64,000 bases of DNA from Castanea sativa (GCF_040712315.1 NC_134015.1:12110945-12174944); one strand, 5' to 3'; positions 1-23,992 are shown, counted from the stretch's first letter. Program-made: numbers and translations. The notes: generated from the sequence alone by a model not told the origin.

Positions 1-261
1 CTATCGTAATTTCGAAGGTAACATAAGGTTGTTTGATATATGCGTAACATTTGCAATTGTTAATATGGTTTGTCACTAATGGTCGCTAATAGTTTCAATG
101 CACTAGAACAGTAAATATTTTTATAAAAAAATTATATATATTTAATTATTAAGTGTTTAATTTTTAAGTATTTAATTATTAAGTATTAAATAAAAAGTTA
201 AAATACAGATTTTTTATAAAAGAATATATATATAGCTAATTTAATTAAAATTTGTTAAGAG

Positions 262-301
262 AACAAACTCTGATTAAATTATAATTTAATCAGAGTTTGT
301 T
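262..301. repeat. Perfect 40-bp palindrome
   Basis: Two 20-bp arms (AACAAACTCTGATTAAATTA and its exact reverse complement) meet with no spacer. The site is in AT-rich spacer with no gene assigned nearby. It could form a hairpin or cruciform, or be the core of a very small foldback element. Confidence 0.85.
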
Positions 302-881
302 TGATATTAGATTGCTTTATATATTCAATTTGAACAGTAAGTTTAACTTAGTCTTAAGTTTGGCTTCAAAAATAAATAAATAAATGACAAATACACACGC
401 CACTTTGGCCCCTTTTTTTTTCCTTTCAAATTTACCAATTAGTTGACTTATATAATTCCCTCCCAAAAAAAAATACTGACTTATATAAATTTCTATTTTA
501 TGTATGAACTTATATTTCTTCTATGGTGATGAAAGTGCTCATCGCTCCTATACGTAATCACAAAATGATAATATTTTTTTACATAAGCATTATATCATTT
601 GCTTATATCACTGATATAAAAACTCAAATTTAATCTTCTTAATTTCTTATTTTTGCTTCTAAGGAATTTGGTTTGAAAAGCAGTGATATTTGTTTTTATG
701 CTTGCGGATCTTCTGACTTAGGTTTCAATTGCATGTATATTTGGTAGATAAGAAATTAAGAATGTTATTGTTTATTTGATTATGATGTAGTGTTGTGTTG
801 TTTTGGGAATTTTCTTTCATCTCATGTTTTTGGATTTTATTTTCATTTGGGCCATTACTTTGAACTGATCTTTTATTGTAG

Positions 882-926
882 GAAAACGGTGTTGATGACT
901 TGGAGGATAACCCAAAGGAAGATTGA
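882..926 (+). other. Possible terminal exon of a plus-strand gene or gene relic
   Basis: A T-rich stretch ends in 'tattgtag' and is followed by a short frame reading ENGVDDLEDNPKED and then TGA, with AT-rich sequence like a 3' UTR after it. The acidic tail and the intron-like region before it (about 660-881) look like the last exon of a gene. I cannot find upstream exons in the window and cannot name a family, so it may be a relic. Confidence 0.25.
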
Positions 927-2391
927 TCTTTTAATTTATTAATGATTCAATTCTAGAACATATAAATAATTTATATTGAAGTTGTTCAATGTAGGTTTTA
1001 CTGTTGAACGTGTGATGTAGTCTTTTTTTTTAGGGTGTGATGTAGACTTTATTGGTTGGACCAAAAAGTTTGCCAGAATGTATTGGTGTGTTATGGATAA
1101 GGTTGAGACTCATATATAGACTCATAGTAGCTTTGTCATGGGGCTTTGGAACTAAGACAAGGCTATTATATAGTCCAAGAAATTATATGAAGTTTTATTA
1201 GTGAATCGTGTAGTTTTGTAGACAAATTAATGCATTTTGTACTCATCCTTGCTCATCTTTAAGGAGTGAAAAACATATAGTAGGATCTCTAACTCATATC
1301 TAAGGAGCAAAAAACAAACACCTCTTCTTCTGAAACTATGATAAATTACCAATGGTATCAAATAGGAGATCTTGAGTTTGATAACCTTATATGTAGGACC
1401 TAAGATACAGAAATAAAATTAGGACATTCACCCTGTAAATAACAACTCTTTAAGCCATGTAGTATGTATTTTAATTTCAAATTTTTAATTAAAAATGCTT
1501 AAGAGGGAACCAACTCAATGAGACCCATATTAAAAAATGGCTAAGTAGTACAAGTAGAGGCCAACCCATCATATTAGGTGGGCTTAGGTGCTAACACCAT
1601 CCCAAATTTTTACCCATTCTTACTTAAACGATTGGTCTTCACATTCCCCCACCCCTCAAGCACACTGCTTTCTATTTTCCTTGTTTATCTGCAACACTTT
1701 CCCTTTTGCCAACAACAACCCAACTATATATCAATTTAATGTTTTGTGTTTGTACCTCCATAATGAAATAACACCATCTATAAGAATAGCCAAACCCAAA
1801 ACCCTATAGAGGCTCTCTCACACTAGAACTTAACTCTTAATAGTGGCCCTCTCACAAACATGAAGGCCCACACCATGGCATTAACACCTTCCTTAAGGAT
1901 GAGTGAACCCAAATCCCCACTTAGGCCCCTTGCAAGACCAAAAGTATCTCCAAATAAAATATGTATCTCACAGTCACAGATATGTGAACTTCACAAGTAT
2001 AGACCCCACATCTTTGTGTGAGACCTACTCTATGAAACGAGCTATAGCCCAAGGGATACTTTCACCTTTACAAGACTAAATTATTTATTATAACTTTTTT
2101 CAATGGTTTATTTTACTTAAAAATAAAAAGTTGAATAAAGGTAAAATTATCCCTAGACAAGATAAAGTTCAAAGAAAAAAACAACTATACTTTTTCTATT
2201 AGGATGAAATAAAGAGATATTTACAGGCAAGTCAACCAGTTAATGGTTTAGTCTTCAGACCTAAAAAAAATTGTTAATAACAAGCTCCTTTCAGGTAAGT
2301 AGACCTATTAGTGGTTCAAACCTTTTAAAACTTTCAGTTGTTGTGAGCAAAATCAGCATTTTTGTACATCTTGTGGACCTAGAAAATGTTC

Positions 2392-14023
<11,632 letters not shown>

Positions 14024-14156
14024 TCTCTTTTTTCTCTCTCTGAGTCTCTATAAAAATTCAAGAGCAATTTTATGTCACGCGGCCCGTGTGTGTGTCACAA
14101 TAAATAGGTGAAAGATTTTACGCGTTTGTAAGTTACGGATTCTGATTTCGGATTGT

Positions 14157-14170
14157 TATATATATATATA
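14157..14170 (-). promoter_or_regulatory. Candidate TATA box of copine copy A
   Basis: A run of alternating TA lies about 135 bp upstream of the copy A ATG. It reads as a TATA-like element on the minus strand and is followed by a purine-rich leader. The similar position of a TA run in copy B supports it, but a simple TA repeat can look like this by chance. Confidence 0.4.
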
Positions 14171-14229
14171 GGAGAGAGTAACTGACTTTAGTTTTTGATT
14201 GGAAACTTGGAAATTTAAAGGGAATTTCA

Positions 14230-14915
14230 GGAAAAGGAGTTTTGGTTTTGTAGTTGAATGTATACAAGTAATAGTAATAGTGGTAGAGTATTCAATTAAT
14301 TCGCAGGGTCTTATTTCGCGCGCTGAAATCAACAACGCGTGTTTTTAAAAATAGAAATTATATGAAGCTGGGTCTCTTTTTTCCTTAATTTCTATTTATG
14401 GGAGAAGCGTATGCGTATGATGTTGGAATTTGAAATCGGGGAAGAGTTTTCCTCAAGAACAAAAAACAAGAATTTACAGGAAAGGCGAGAGATATAAATA
14501 CTAATATAAACAGAGGGGAGAAGAAAACCTTTTTTTTTTTTTTAATATAAAAGGAAAAGAAAATGAAGAAGAGAAATTGCTAAGAAAGAACTTAGTAAAA
14601 TCCATTAAAGTATTCTTGAAAGACCAAGAGGGATATTACATGTGTGCGTGTGCGTGGCACATGCTGATGATACTCATATCAATCTCATCACTCACCTCGT
14701 GCATCATTTTGATTGGTAAAAAATATTGAGCAGTTCTAATCTTGAACGGAATATAAGTTTGAATATCCTTTTCTTACTTTGTTTAAGTAAGATGATAAAA
14801 TTGGTTTCGGATATATTTTGTCAAAAATAATTAATTATTTTGATGGTTTTTTATATTTCAAATAAAAGTGGTGTCAAAATTTTTTTTAAATGATTTGTTA
14901 ACAACTGTTTTGAGA
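14230..14915. other. Spacer upstream of copine copy A
   Basis: Sequence beyond the copy A promoter, with a T-run near 14530 and no open frame of interest. It may hold distal promoter elements, but nothing specific can be pointed to. Confidence 0.4.
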
Positions 14916-15548
14916 AGCATTCGCATCAGTCTCAACAAACTAGTTTAAGATTAAAAATATAATTAAAACCCCACAAAAAACCCACACATCAATCTCATTA
15001 AACTACTCTCTCTCATGAATTGATCAACATCAATTGGTGGTTGGCTATGGTGGATGTGGTGGTTGGTGACAATGGCTGGGTTTTCATCAACGTTGATGGG
15101 TGGTTGCATGAGGTTTTGGGGTTTTGTAGGGTGGATGTTGGGAAGTAGTTGTTGGGTTTGTTCTATTTCCTTCTCTCATCTCTCTCATGCAGAGATTGAC
15201 CATGGTGGTTTGTGGTAGCTTGGGTTTGATATGATTTGTTCATTAATGGTGGTGGATGAGTTTCAACGGTGGCCAATGATTCCTAGGTTTAGTGCTTGAA
15301 GGTGGGTTTCGCCATTTCGCTGTTTCTCTTGTGATTGGGTGGGTAGTGCTCGGAGGTGCGAGCTTGAAGTTGGCTTTGACTAATGGTGGGTTTTGCTTTG
15401 GTGGTGTTGGATGTGTGGTTGGTGGGGGCAAAAAAAAAGTAGAAAAATAAATTTTGAGGCCGATATATGTGTCTATTTATTAAAATAGTAAAAGTGGAGC
15501 TTTTGGGGTTAGTTTAGTTAAAATTCTGGAGAGACTAGTGTGAATGCT
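14916..15548. mobile_element. Candidate MITE or small DNA transposon with G/T-rich core
   Basis: The ends are imperfect inverted repeats (left AGCATTCGCATCAGTCTC, right reverse complement AGCATTCACACTAGTCTC). The core (15030-15430) is rich in 'ggtggttggtgg'-like blocks. The proline-rich minus-strand frame there is a by-product of this composition. I could not see a clear target duplication. Confidence 0.5.
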
Positions 15549-16890
15549 TTAAAGATATCCGTTAATGGAACATATTATTTTTATAGGAAAAAAATTAATG
15601 TTAAGATACTATAAAAATTTGTTTATTTAAAATATATTTATTATATTGTTAGTGTCCTATACTATTTATTATTTTTTTTTTTTTTGAATAAGTAAAGGGG
15701 TGTCTAGAATAGCAGTATATATAGGGATGATAATGGAGATAGGGAAGGTGCCAGGACCCAAGTGTAGACGGATGGATGCCTCCCCAATTTTTTTTTTAAA
15801 TTATTAAAAAGTATATATATTTTCTAATGCATTTTGGAATCAATAATTTTAATTTTGTTTGATGCTTCAAATAAAAGTTTTCAAATGTCTTTTCTTATTA
15901 TACATTTTCTAATAAATTTAATAGTCATATTTTAGTGTCAAAAGTCTTATAATTTAACAACATAACCTAGTCTCTTTTATTAAAAGAACCATGATTTAAA
16001 TTTCTCCTTGTGATCTTATAACTATTTAATTATTCCAAAAGAAAAGTCTTAGCAAGATAGCATTAGAGGAATTTGGACCAGAAGGGCCAGGTCTTTTTAT
16101 TCTTTTCTTTGTTTTTTTTAAAGGGAAACAGAGCCAAGTCAGTCTTCTTCTTCTTTTTATTTTTGTTTAAGCCAAGCCAGTTGAGTGAACAAGTAATACA
16201 ACAATTAAAGTAAACATATTTTTCCCTTTTCTCTTCTTTGAAGTCATTCTATATCATTAACTCCAGCAACTACGTACGACGAGTCGAGATCTATTTTTCA
16301 ATATAATAGCGTGTTATATTACACATTCCAAAGTCTTTGATACAAAAAATAACAACCAACGTTATTAGTTTTAAAGTCTGAAGTTGATTGCTAAGTTTAT
16401 TGATTGTTCATAAATTCTAATAGTTGAGAAGAAGCAAGAAGAGAAAAGTGTCAATTCTTCTTATAGTTGGGTTTAATTTGAGGGTTTCATCGTAAAGTTA
16501 GAACAAAAATTTTTTATGAAAAAATTTGGCATAGCTATGATGCAGGCTTTGTTAAATTCATAAGAAATGCACGGCTATTTAGCAAGGAATTGCAGAGAGC
16601 TACGTAGAAGTAAAGGCAACGGCAAAGAAAGTTGTGACGAATTTTGTTGATCGAGGCAACTAAGACATAGCACTTTAATAAATGCAGAGAAAGAATTGTG
16701 GAACGCATTTCAGGGAGGTATGTGAAGGTGAAGCAAAATTATTGTACTCTTCAAAAATAAAATAACATATATTTACCGGAAAAAAAAAATAACAAATATT
16801 TATAATTAGATAAATGGGAGAGATAGGGAATAAAAATAGATAGTTTTTGGGTAGCAATGGATATTTCAGCAACCCATTTGTTGTGAAGTG
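15549..16890. other. Flank of unit A shared with 54920-56140
   Basis: AT-rich, gene-free sequence. From about 15870 it is alignable in blocks with 54920-55150 and 55830-56140 and so marks the right side of the segmental duplication. There is no coding frame. Confidence 0.55.
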
Positions 16891-16894
16891 TACC

Positions 16895-17020
16895 TTTTAG
16901 GTAGAAAGTGGGAGAAAGAGGCATGGAATTCAAACCACATACATTTTTTGAGAAGCTCAAACCACATACATTGAGGAACCATAAAAATGCGGATACTACT
17001 TAGTTATCACTTAAACCCCT
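16895..17020 (-). mobile_element. Candidate SINE
   Basis: On the minus strand it reads 'gtgataactaagtagtatcc', then 'atgtggtttgaattcc', an A-box/B-box layout like the SINE at 6443-6565, and ends in similar sequence. The target duplication is unclear. It lies just beyond the region shared with unit B. Confidence 0.45.
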
Positions 17021-17601
17021 GCTACATGTAGTAAGTTAATGTATTATCCCATTGTCTTTTAAAAATCATTTTATTATTATAAGTGTGTCCCAATTAATCT
17101 CATATGTCATACATAAGGATTATCCACAAAATAAACAAGCATCATTATTCATTATAGGTAAAAGAATTTACATATGCACCAGAATAAGAAAATGACCAAT
17201 TATTGCATGAATAAAGTTTGGCTTCAAACTAATTTAAAGCTATCCTGTTTAACTCATTACGTGATGATTTATAAGATTCTATTCAAGTATATTATTTATA
17301 TAAGATTCTACTGTGTTTCTTAATTGACACTTTTTTCATAAAGAATTGTATAAATGTAAAATTAATAAATATTAGTTTAATTAACATAGCTCACTTATAG
17401 TGATCCACCATCAAATTACATAAAATATCAATACTATTTCCATAATATTTCTTTCACCAATTATGAAGAAATCTCAATCTCACATTAATTTGTTGATATC
17501 TGTATTCTTAAAACATATATGTGTGTAAATGAGAAAGAGAGAGATATATCTGTAAATACAATGTTACAATGTTCAAATGTTTGTAAGTTGTAACTATAAT
17601 G

Positions 17602-17630
17602 TTATTATTATTATTATTATTATTATTATA
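17602..17630. repeat. (ATT)n microsatellite
   Basis: About nine ATT units just left of a repeated block with LTR-like character. Confidence 0.9.
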
Positions 17631-18030
17631 AACACATGGTTAAGCTTACACTTAACCAATGTGGAACACTAGGATCATAATATACCACCACATTCCGCAG
17701 CCAACATCCACAACGGCTCACTCTAATGACACTGACCCATTGGTAGTCCTTTTCTCTTTTTGATGACTCCACTCAACTATCAGTAATTTTAATCCAGCCT
17801 CTAGGTTGCCCCTTCCGAGTTCTGACCAAAGAGTCACAACTTATTTGATCCCATACTCAATGAGCTACACCCGACTAATCAGGGTGATGGTTGAATTTGA
17901 TACCAAATGTTACAAACTCATAGATAGAACTCACCCTTGAAAACCGGCTTACAAGGGGAGGGTGCCCAAGATCTTATAAACACATGGTTAAATTTACACT
18001 TAACCAATGTGGGACACTAGAATCATAACA
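17631..18030. repeat. Unclassified dispersed repeat with direct-repeat ends
   Basis: The block opens with 'aaacacatggttaagcttac' and the same sequence with few changes recurs at about 17978, followed in both cases by 'acttaaccaatgtgg'. On the minus strand it contains 'catttggtatcaaattc', resembling a primer-binding motif. It could be a degenerate TRIM-type retroelement. Unproven. Confidence 0.35.
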
Positions 18031-18032
18031 CG

Positions 18033-18470
18033 ATTTTCCACGTCAACACAATATTTAAATAAAATTATCATTTTTATTTAAATAAATTTATTTTTGTTAG
18101 TCCAAACTTAACAAGGAATAAAACTCTATCACTCTAACAAAGTCCAACTTAAACTCAAACTCATTATTATCATTTTTTTAAAACAAAATATTTTCCACGT
18201 CAGCACAATATTTAAATAAAATTATCATTTTTCAAAACTGTTTAGTCCAAACTTAACAAGGAATGAAACTCTATCTCTCTAACAAATCCAACTTAAACTC
18301 AAACTCATCATTATCATTTTTTTTAAAGAAAATATTTTCCATGTCAGCACAATATTTAAATAAAATTATCATTTTTTAAAACAAAATTATTTTTGTTTAG
18401 CCCAAACTTAACAAAGAGTGAAACTATATCTCTCTAACCAGTCCAATTTAAACTCAAACTCAAATATTGA
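18033..18470. repeat. Three tandem copies of a 142-158-bp unit
   Basis: The unit starts with 'ttttccacgtcagcacaata' and contains 'ccaaacttaacaaggaatga' and 'ccaacttaaactcaaactca'. Starts are near 18033, 18191 and 18333. No coding potential is seen. Confidence 0.8.
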
Positions 18471-19512
18471 TAATTTATCTCTAAATTTGCGAGGTTAATC
18501 ATAAACACTATAAAAACAAAGCAAACCCTAATATTTTTTTTTTTAAGTCGAGTAGAGGTATGAACTCTTCTTATATTATTTTCTTTTCATCTACTTTGTT
18601 AAAAAAAAAAATTATTTTATGATTTTTTATATATTTAAAAAAAATTAATTTTTGTACATAAACCACCAAACTCTCTTTAGCCGTTTTTTACAAAATAAAA
18701 AAGCTTGTAATAATTGAAATTATTCTTTCAAATGTAACCCATCTTTCTCTATTGTTTAGTCATATATATTTTGTTTTGTTTCAATAATTTCTAAGCCGTG
18801 AATCATCTAATTTTTTACTATTTTTTGGTCTTCCAGAAGTTTTAATATCTGAATTTTTGAGTTTTTTTTTTGCAGTATCTAAAATTATCTGACAAATTTT
18901 TTGTAAGCCATTGGATGTTCAAGCAATGGCTTATTCATCAAATTGTAACACAAATTGATGTCACACAAGATAAAAACATGCAATGGTGTAGTTTCTTAAA
19001 TTTTTTATAAAATTATTTTAGTTTACCTCACAAATAGATAGCTTTTCATGCATAACACAGGTTAGTGACTAGTTAAGTTATAATGTTATAACATTATAAC
19101 AATAATGTTATAATGTTATCAAAACAATAATGTTACAATTAAGTGGTTTTATATCTATAATTTTTTATTATAAAATGTCCATAATTATTAAGTTACATGA
19201 AAGATAAAAGATCATAATATGAATTTATGATGACATCTACGATCCCAAATAACAAATTATTATCTACTAGTTTTAAAAGAGAATTTTTCCATTAAAAAAT
19301 ACAACTTAAGAAATAATTTTTTAAAATAAATAATAATTGTAATACAAGTCCAGTACAGGCAGCTATTTTGTCAGAGCTATATTAATATTTTGCAAGTGCC
19401 GGATAATTTCTTACGTTGGTTTTGTCTCAACTTCTCCGGTTTTCTTTGAATTGAAAATATAATAGAATTACGTTTTTGGAAAAGGATTCCTTCCAATTGG
19501 TTTTGTCACCAC

Positions 19513-19554
<42 letters not shown>

Positions 19555-19613
19555 AGTTCTTTTAGAAGTGTATTAGGTTCCAACTCATTCAACTAATGAA
19601 TTTTCGTCAAGAT
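18471..19613. other. AT-rich spacer before the CACTA element
   Basis: No gene is seen. It contains an (AAT)n run at 19517-19550 and a cluster of 'ataatgttataacattat' palindromes at about 19078-19135. Confidence 0.5.
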
Positions 19614-19945
19614 ATTCACTACAATAAAGCTGACTTTTTTCAAGGGTCAAAATCCTTGAAAAATGTATTAAAAAATCTTGAGAAAAATTATTTTAAGAGT
19701 CAAATCGACCATGGATAACCTTCGAAACTTATACCGTCAAAAACAAAATTTTGAAGGCCTTCGTGACCCTCAAAACAAGTGCCCTAATATTATTTTAAGG
19801 GTCTTTTGACCCTCAAAATAAGATTGTCTTATAAAATAAATAATTAAATAAAAAAAAAAAAAAAAAACCACAATCATGCACAAAAACCACATACTACAAC
19901 CAAATACATCAAGTCCAATGTCCTAATTGTCTAACTAGTATATTT

Positions 19946-20012
19946 CCTGTATACTTGGGTGGCTCATTTTTTCGGATTTATATAATCTTATTACTTATAA
20001 CAAAAAAAATAA
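19946..20012 (+). repeat. LINE-like 3' tail fragment inside the CACTA element
   Basis: It reads 'tgtatacttgggtggctc', then 'tataatcttattacttat', then an A-run, the pattern seen at 3' ends of plant L1 copies. It is short and without a checked target duplication. Confidence 0.35.
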
Positions 20013-20210
20013 TTCTCCTTTGCACATACAAAGATCTTATTCCTAGGGCATCACAAAAACCGCTAGTTCATATAGAGCCATCAAACTGGCCGGACTAGCA
20101 ACTAGAGCTCTATGCATTATATGGATAGATATCAATCAACCCAGATCATTATAAGACAAAAATTAACATCTGAAAATAAGGATATTGTAAAGGTACTGAA
20201 AGAGTACGAC

Positions 20211-20859
20211 CTTGGAACTGAATTCTTCTGTCGAAAGCCAAGAACCCATTTTCAACAAGGCAGCCAAAGCAGGGGCAGCAGCTGAACCAAATTCAAGTGC
20301 AGAAGCTAATAATGGAACTAACTGTAGAAACAAGAAAATAAAAACATAAGCTGGCATTCAAAGACATTTCAAGTGGATATATAACATTAGAATTTCCATG
20401 TCACACCTTTTTCAGGACAATTGGACGAGGAAGCTGCTCTGCTAAATTTGGAAGCTTGCGGAAGAAGGTCTCCTTTTCAACACTGTCTTTTAAATTTAGA
20501 ATCTGCCTAAAATGTATCGTGTCCACCAGTTTATTTTGGAAATATTCTGCCAATCCATTGGTTGAAAAACTTTATAATAAGAGGAAAAAGAATGGCAGAG
20601 AAAAGAAAATCCATGAAGCAACATTATGCCTAAAACAGAAAAGCAAAGCTGAGAATAAGAATTCATAGCGAATTTCATCAAAATAGGTACACAACTTGAC
20701 ATAGCCACCACTCACAAGGCACATCATGTAGCAGGTTACCAAGACTAGAGTTTCTCCAAAATTATTAAATACAATCAAGTTTAAGAACTCACCACTATTT
20801 TCAATAAGCTTTGATGTATTCAACCTATGAGAAAGCCGCTGATAATCTGGAAGCAAAGA
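20211..20859 (-). pseudogene. SCY1-like pseudokinase (SCYL) fragment, three exons
   Basis: SCYL proteins are catalytically inactive kinases with HEAT repeats that act in Golgi/COPI and endosomal trafficking (family knowledge). Three consecutive exons are visible: 20793-20859 (SLLPDYQRLSHRLNTSKLIE), 20407-20546 (starts YFQNKLVDTIHF, includes FFRKLPNLAEQLPRPIVLKK) and 20211-20321 (LLASALEFGSAAAPALAALL, then KMGSWLSTEEFSSK). They join in one frame without stops, with intact GT-AG borders. They cover only the stretch after the pseudokinase domain and the start of the HEAT region; the kinase part and C-terminus are missing. The fragment sits inside the CACTA element, downstream of the UGE fragment on the same strand. 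Confidence 0.8.
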
Positions 20860-21910
20860 CTGTGAGGCAAGAAAACAGATGCAAATGAAAATTGAATCAA
20901 AGCAACCAACGCATGCATAAACAAAATAACACAACAATTAATATATTACTACAAAATAGAGGTAATGAAGGCGAAGGTTGGGTGGAGATAGTATAGCAAA
21001 GAGGCAGGGAAATAACTCATTGTAAGAACTCACAAAGCCCTACACAAAACCAATCCAAAAGGCCAAAAAAAATAAAAATAAAAATTACCCAATTCCTGAG
21101 CTTTACCCAATTCTGTTTAATCTAAAGTTGGATTAAAAATTTAAAAAAATCTTCAATGAGGGACACACCTTAAGTTGTCCTCAACCGGAAAAGAGTACTA
21201 AATCCAACGGAAAAGCCTGCATAAAAAAATATTTCAACGTTAGAGTTTCAATCTTGTTGAGGATCTATAGACTACTCCAATGTTTTGGGACTAAGGCTTT
21301 ATATCAACAGTCAAAATCTGTTTTACTATTGCTAACTCATATGACCTTAACAACTTTTGCTCAAGATGTACCAACAAATTGAAATTGGTCCATCTTATCA
21401 CTCACAGTGTGTTCAAGGTGACATTATGTTATCAAAAAAATTATTTTATCAATCAATAGCGAATCATATGCCTTCACTTGTCTCTATTGCGATCTCAATC
21501 TCCATCTTGCTTGTGAGTTGTGAGGAAGATAGATACCTACTGTTTTATCCATTTATCACTGTGGAGACTGTCATTTTGTTGCTGAACTTAAATGCATCAT
21601 CTTTCAGGCAACCTGATATATATAGAATCTTATTTTTATTTTTGAAAGACCCAAAATTTAAAACCATTACCTACTAGCTACTAGTGAAGATCTTTTTATT
21701 TCAGAATTGAAATCACCCTGAGACTTGAGTTGCATTGGATAAACACAGCTTGTTAATGCCATGTGTTTGTAAAATATGGCTAAAACAAGATTTTCATAGA
21801 AATCCCATGATAAAAGCATGAGTGTGTTAACTAAATGCCTAATAAACTGGTAACAGGTGACAGAAAATTCATTGACATACAAATTCGTATGCAAGGAAGA
21901 ATGATCGCCT
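20860..21910. other. CACTA interior between the two captured fragments
   Basis: I find no recognisable exon here. It probably includes captured intron sequence of SCYL and/or UGE and the junction between the two captures. The missing last exons of UGE are not in it. The 106-aa plus-strand frame at 21357-21677 has no protein-like character. Confidence 0.45.
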
Positions 21911-23992
21911 ATATCCTCTTTAGTAAAAAGCTTCCAAAGAGCAGCAATGTGACCATCAGCTAAGTCCATGACATGGATGTAGTCTCGGACCTGTTTAACA
22001 CAAAAACATTTGATATTTTGTAAGTGAAAAAAAATTTGTCAATTTAATTGAATTTTATGTAATGACAGAAAGTCAAATACTACTGCCATGGTTATAAAAG
22101 ATTATAAGTGGAATACAAAACTAGATATAGTCTGTGTCAAAAAGTCCATGAGATGGGACTAATGGATATTACTGAAACTAGGGAAATTCCTATCAACTAC
22201 TACTCAAAAATATTTACACAAAAAAGAACATACCGCACTACCATCCTTTGTGGGATAATCATGACCATACACATTAAGCTCAAGCAATCTGCCAATAGCC
22301 CACTTGCTGTATTTATGGCATGAGATTGATTGGGATGCCCTTTGGATCTTCACCAATTCTACCACTCTCATGAGCCCCAACAGGATTGAAGTAACTGAGT
22401 CATATAATTTTCCAATCTGGCTCTGCCTTCTGAATATCTCGAGCAATTTCTTCAAGGAAAAGCTATAAGTATAGAATATATTAAAAGTCAGGAAAGAATA
22501 GAAACTGCACTCCTATGAACGCAAGAAACAGCAAGTGGGATTATCCAACTTCAAAGACGGATCCTATGTGTGGTATGCCCAAAATAAACATTACTAAGCA
22601 CCCAGTGATACATACCTTGGTCCTTCCATAAGGATACATAGCTTTCAATTCGAAATCCTCAACACAAGGCATTTTTTCAGGTTGACCATAAACTGTTGCA
22701 GAAGATGAGAAAACCATCTATTTGGCCACAGGATAACATTACTTGTGTCAGTAGTGGACAGAGCATGCCAACATGTGATGTAATCAATAAAAAAAATGGT
22801 TCACATTCTAAGACTTAACAATTCTCTGTTAAAGATTCAACTGGAACTTGAATGCTATAACTACTTTGGACAAACAAATAATTAGACATTTTTTATGATT
22901 CAATAGTTACAATGGTGGGTGATATACAAGGCCCGTGACGTCAAAAGAATTAGACATTGAACATAAAAACTTCAATTTAGCAGTAAGACACCAAAAACAA
23001 CAATATTGCTTCCACAAATATACAGCTACATATACAAATCATAGTTTATGCAATTATGATTTGAAAAGAAATATACTGGAATCAAAGATTTTTCAAAATC
23101 AAATATGACTAAAATGAACGTTTAATGCATAACTCAACAGCCAAAAATTCTTTAAGACATAGATTATTGTTGATTCACTTCCAAATCATTTGTTACAAGA
23201 GCAAGATTCAAAAACAAAATCAAACGAATTCAAGAAATTAAATCGTGGACCTTTTTGCAATCATATTTTGCCATAACCTTATACAGATTAATAGTGGCAA
23301 TCAAATTGTTATCAAAATAACGGCGAGGGTTTGCAACACTCTCCCCAACAGCTTTTAGGCCAGCAAAATGGATCAAAGCATCAAATCTGTCTCAAACAAA
23401 GCCAATGGCACAAAATTAAGCCAATTCTGAAAAAGTCTATGATTCTGTTTGTTTCCGCAGAAAATAGTTAACAGTAAAACTGAATGAAAACAGTGGAAAA
23501 TCATAGCACTGCTAATGTAATTGAAATTAAACATACTGTGTTTGAGAAAAGAGCTTCTCCAAGTCCTTATTCCTAAGATCACCCTGCAATCAAACCAACA
23601 CGTAATGTAACCAAAAGCCAAAAACCTCAAAACGCCACCATTTGGTTGCCAAGAAACTGTTAAAAAAAAAATTTTAAATACAAATCTCCCGAAAATTAAA
23701 ACCAGCATTGCTCAAGATATTCAAGAATCTCTAATTTCTAACCTTCTTTTCCCTCATTTTCACGGTAACCAAACAAAACAGAAATTTACACACACACACA
23801 CACTACCAGGTGGAATTCAAGATTCTGAGAACGCTTAGGGCCACGAACCCTATCAACAGCTTCGGCGACGGAATTATCAAGATTGTCGAAGATCGAAACC
23901 CTAAAGCCTTCATTGAGAAGCTGAACCACAGTGTGAGAGCCAATGAAACCGGCTCCTTCAGTAACCAGAATCGTCTTTTCCGAGAAAGTCAT
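21911..23992 (-). pseudogene. UGE: UDP-glucose 4-epimerase (UGE) fragment, exons 1-6, disabled
   Basis: The parent enzyme interconverts UDP-glucose and UDP-galactose in the cytosol. Exons: 23807-23992 (ATG at 23992; [20 protein letters not shown]), 23537-23583 (GDLRNKDLEKLFSQTQ), 23251-23386 ([16 protein letters not shown]), 22616-22717 ([10 protein letters not shown], and YPYGRTK with the YxxxK pair), 22234-22462 and about 21911-21990 ([18 protein letters not shown]). Damage: the first glycine of the Rossmann motif is Glu (TEGAGFIG). Exon 5 is 229 bp, one base over the 228 needed. Exon 5 also has TGA after DWKII and TAA after INLMP, then shifts frame before [14 protein letters not shown]. 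The last exons, which should start after KEDIG, are absent, and the expected GT donor there is GC. A TTG six bases upstream of the ATG is not needed as a start. Lies within the CACTA element. Confidence 0.92.

Larger units (their letters stand above)
1..1489. other. AT-rich spacer left of the duplication
   Basis: Apart from the palindrome at 262-301 and the possible terminal exon at 882-926, I see no gene here. There is no open frame with codon-like character. Confidence 0.5.

Noticed and set aside
15243..15431. Proline-rich minus-strand frame
   Set aside because: Composition of a GGTGGT-rich transposon core, not an extensin or other real gene.
21357..21677. 106-aa plus-strand frame between the captured genes
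   Set aside because: No protein-like pattern and opposite in strand to the captured exons.
21911..23992. UGE as a working gene
   Set aside because: Two stops, a frameshift, a lost NAD-binding glycine and missing last exons rule out a normal epimerase. An apparent start six bases upstream of the ATG would be TTG and is not needed.
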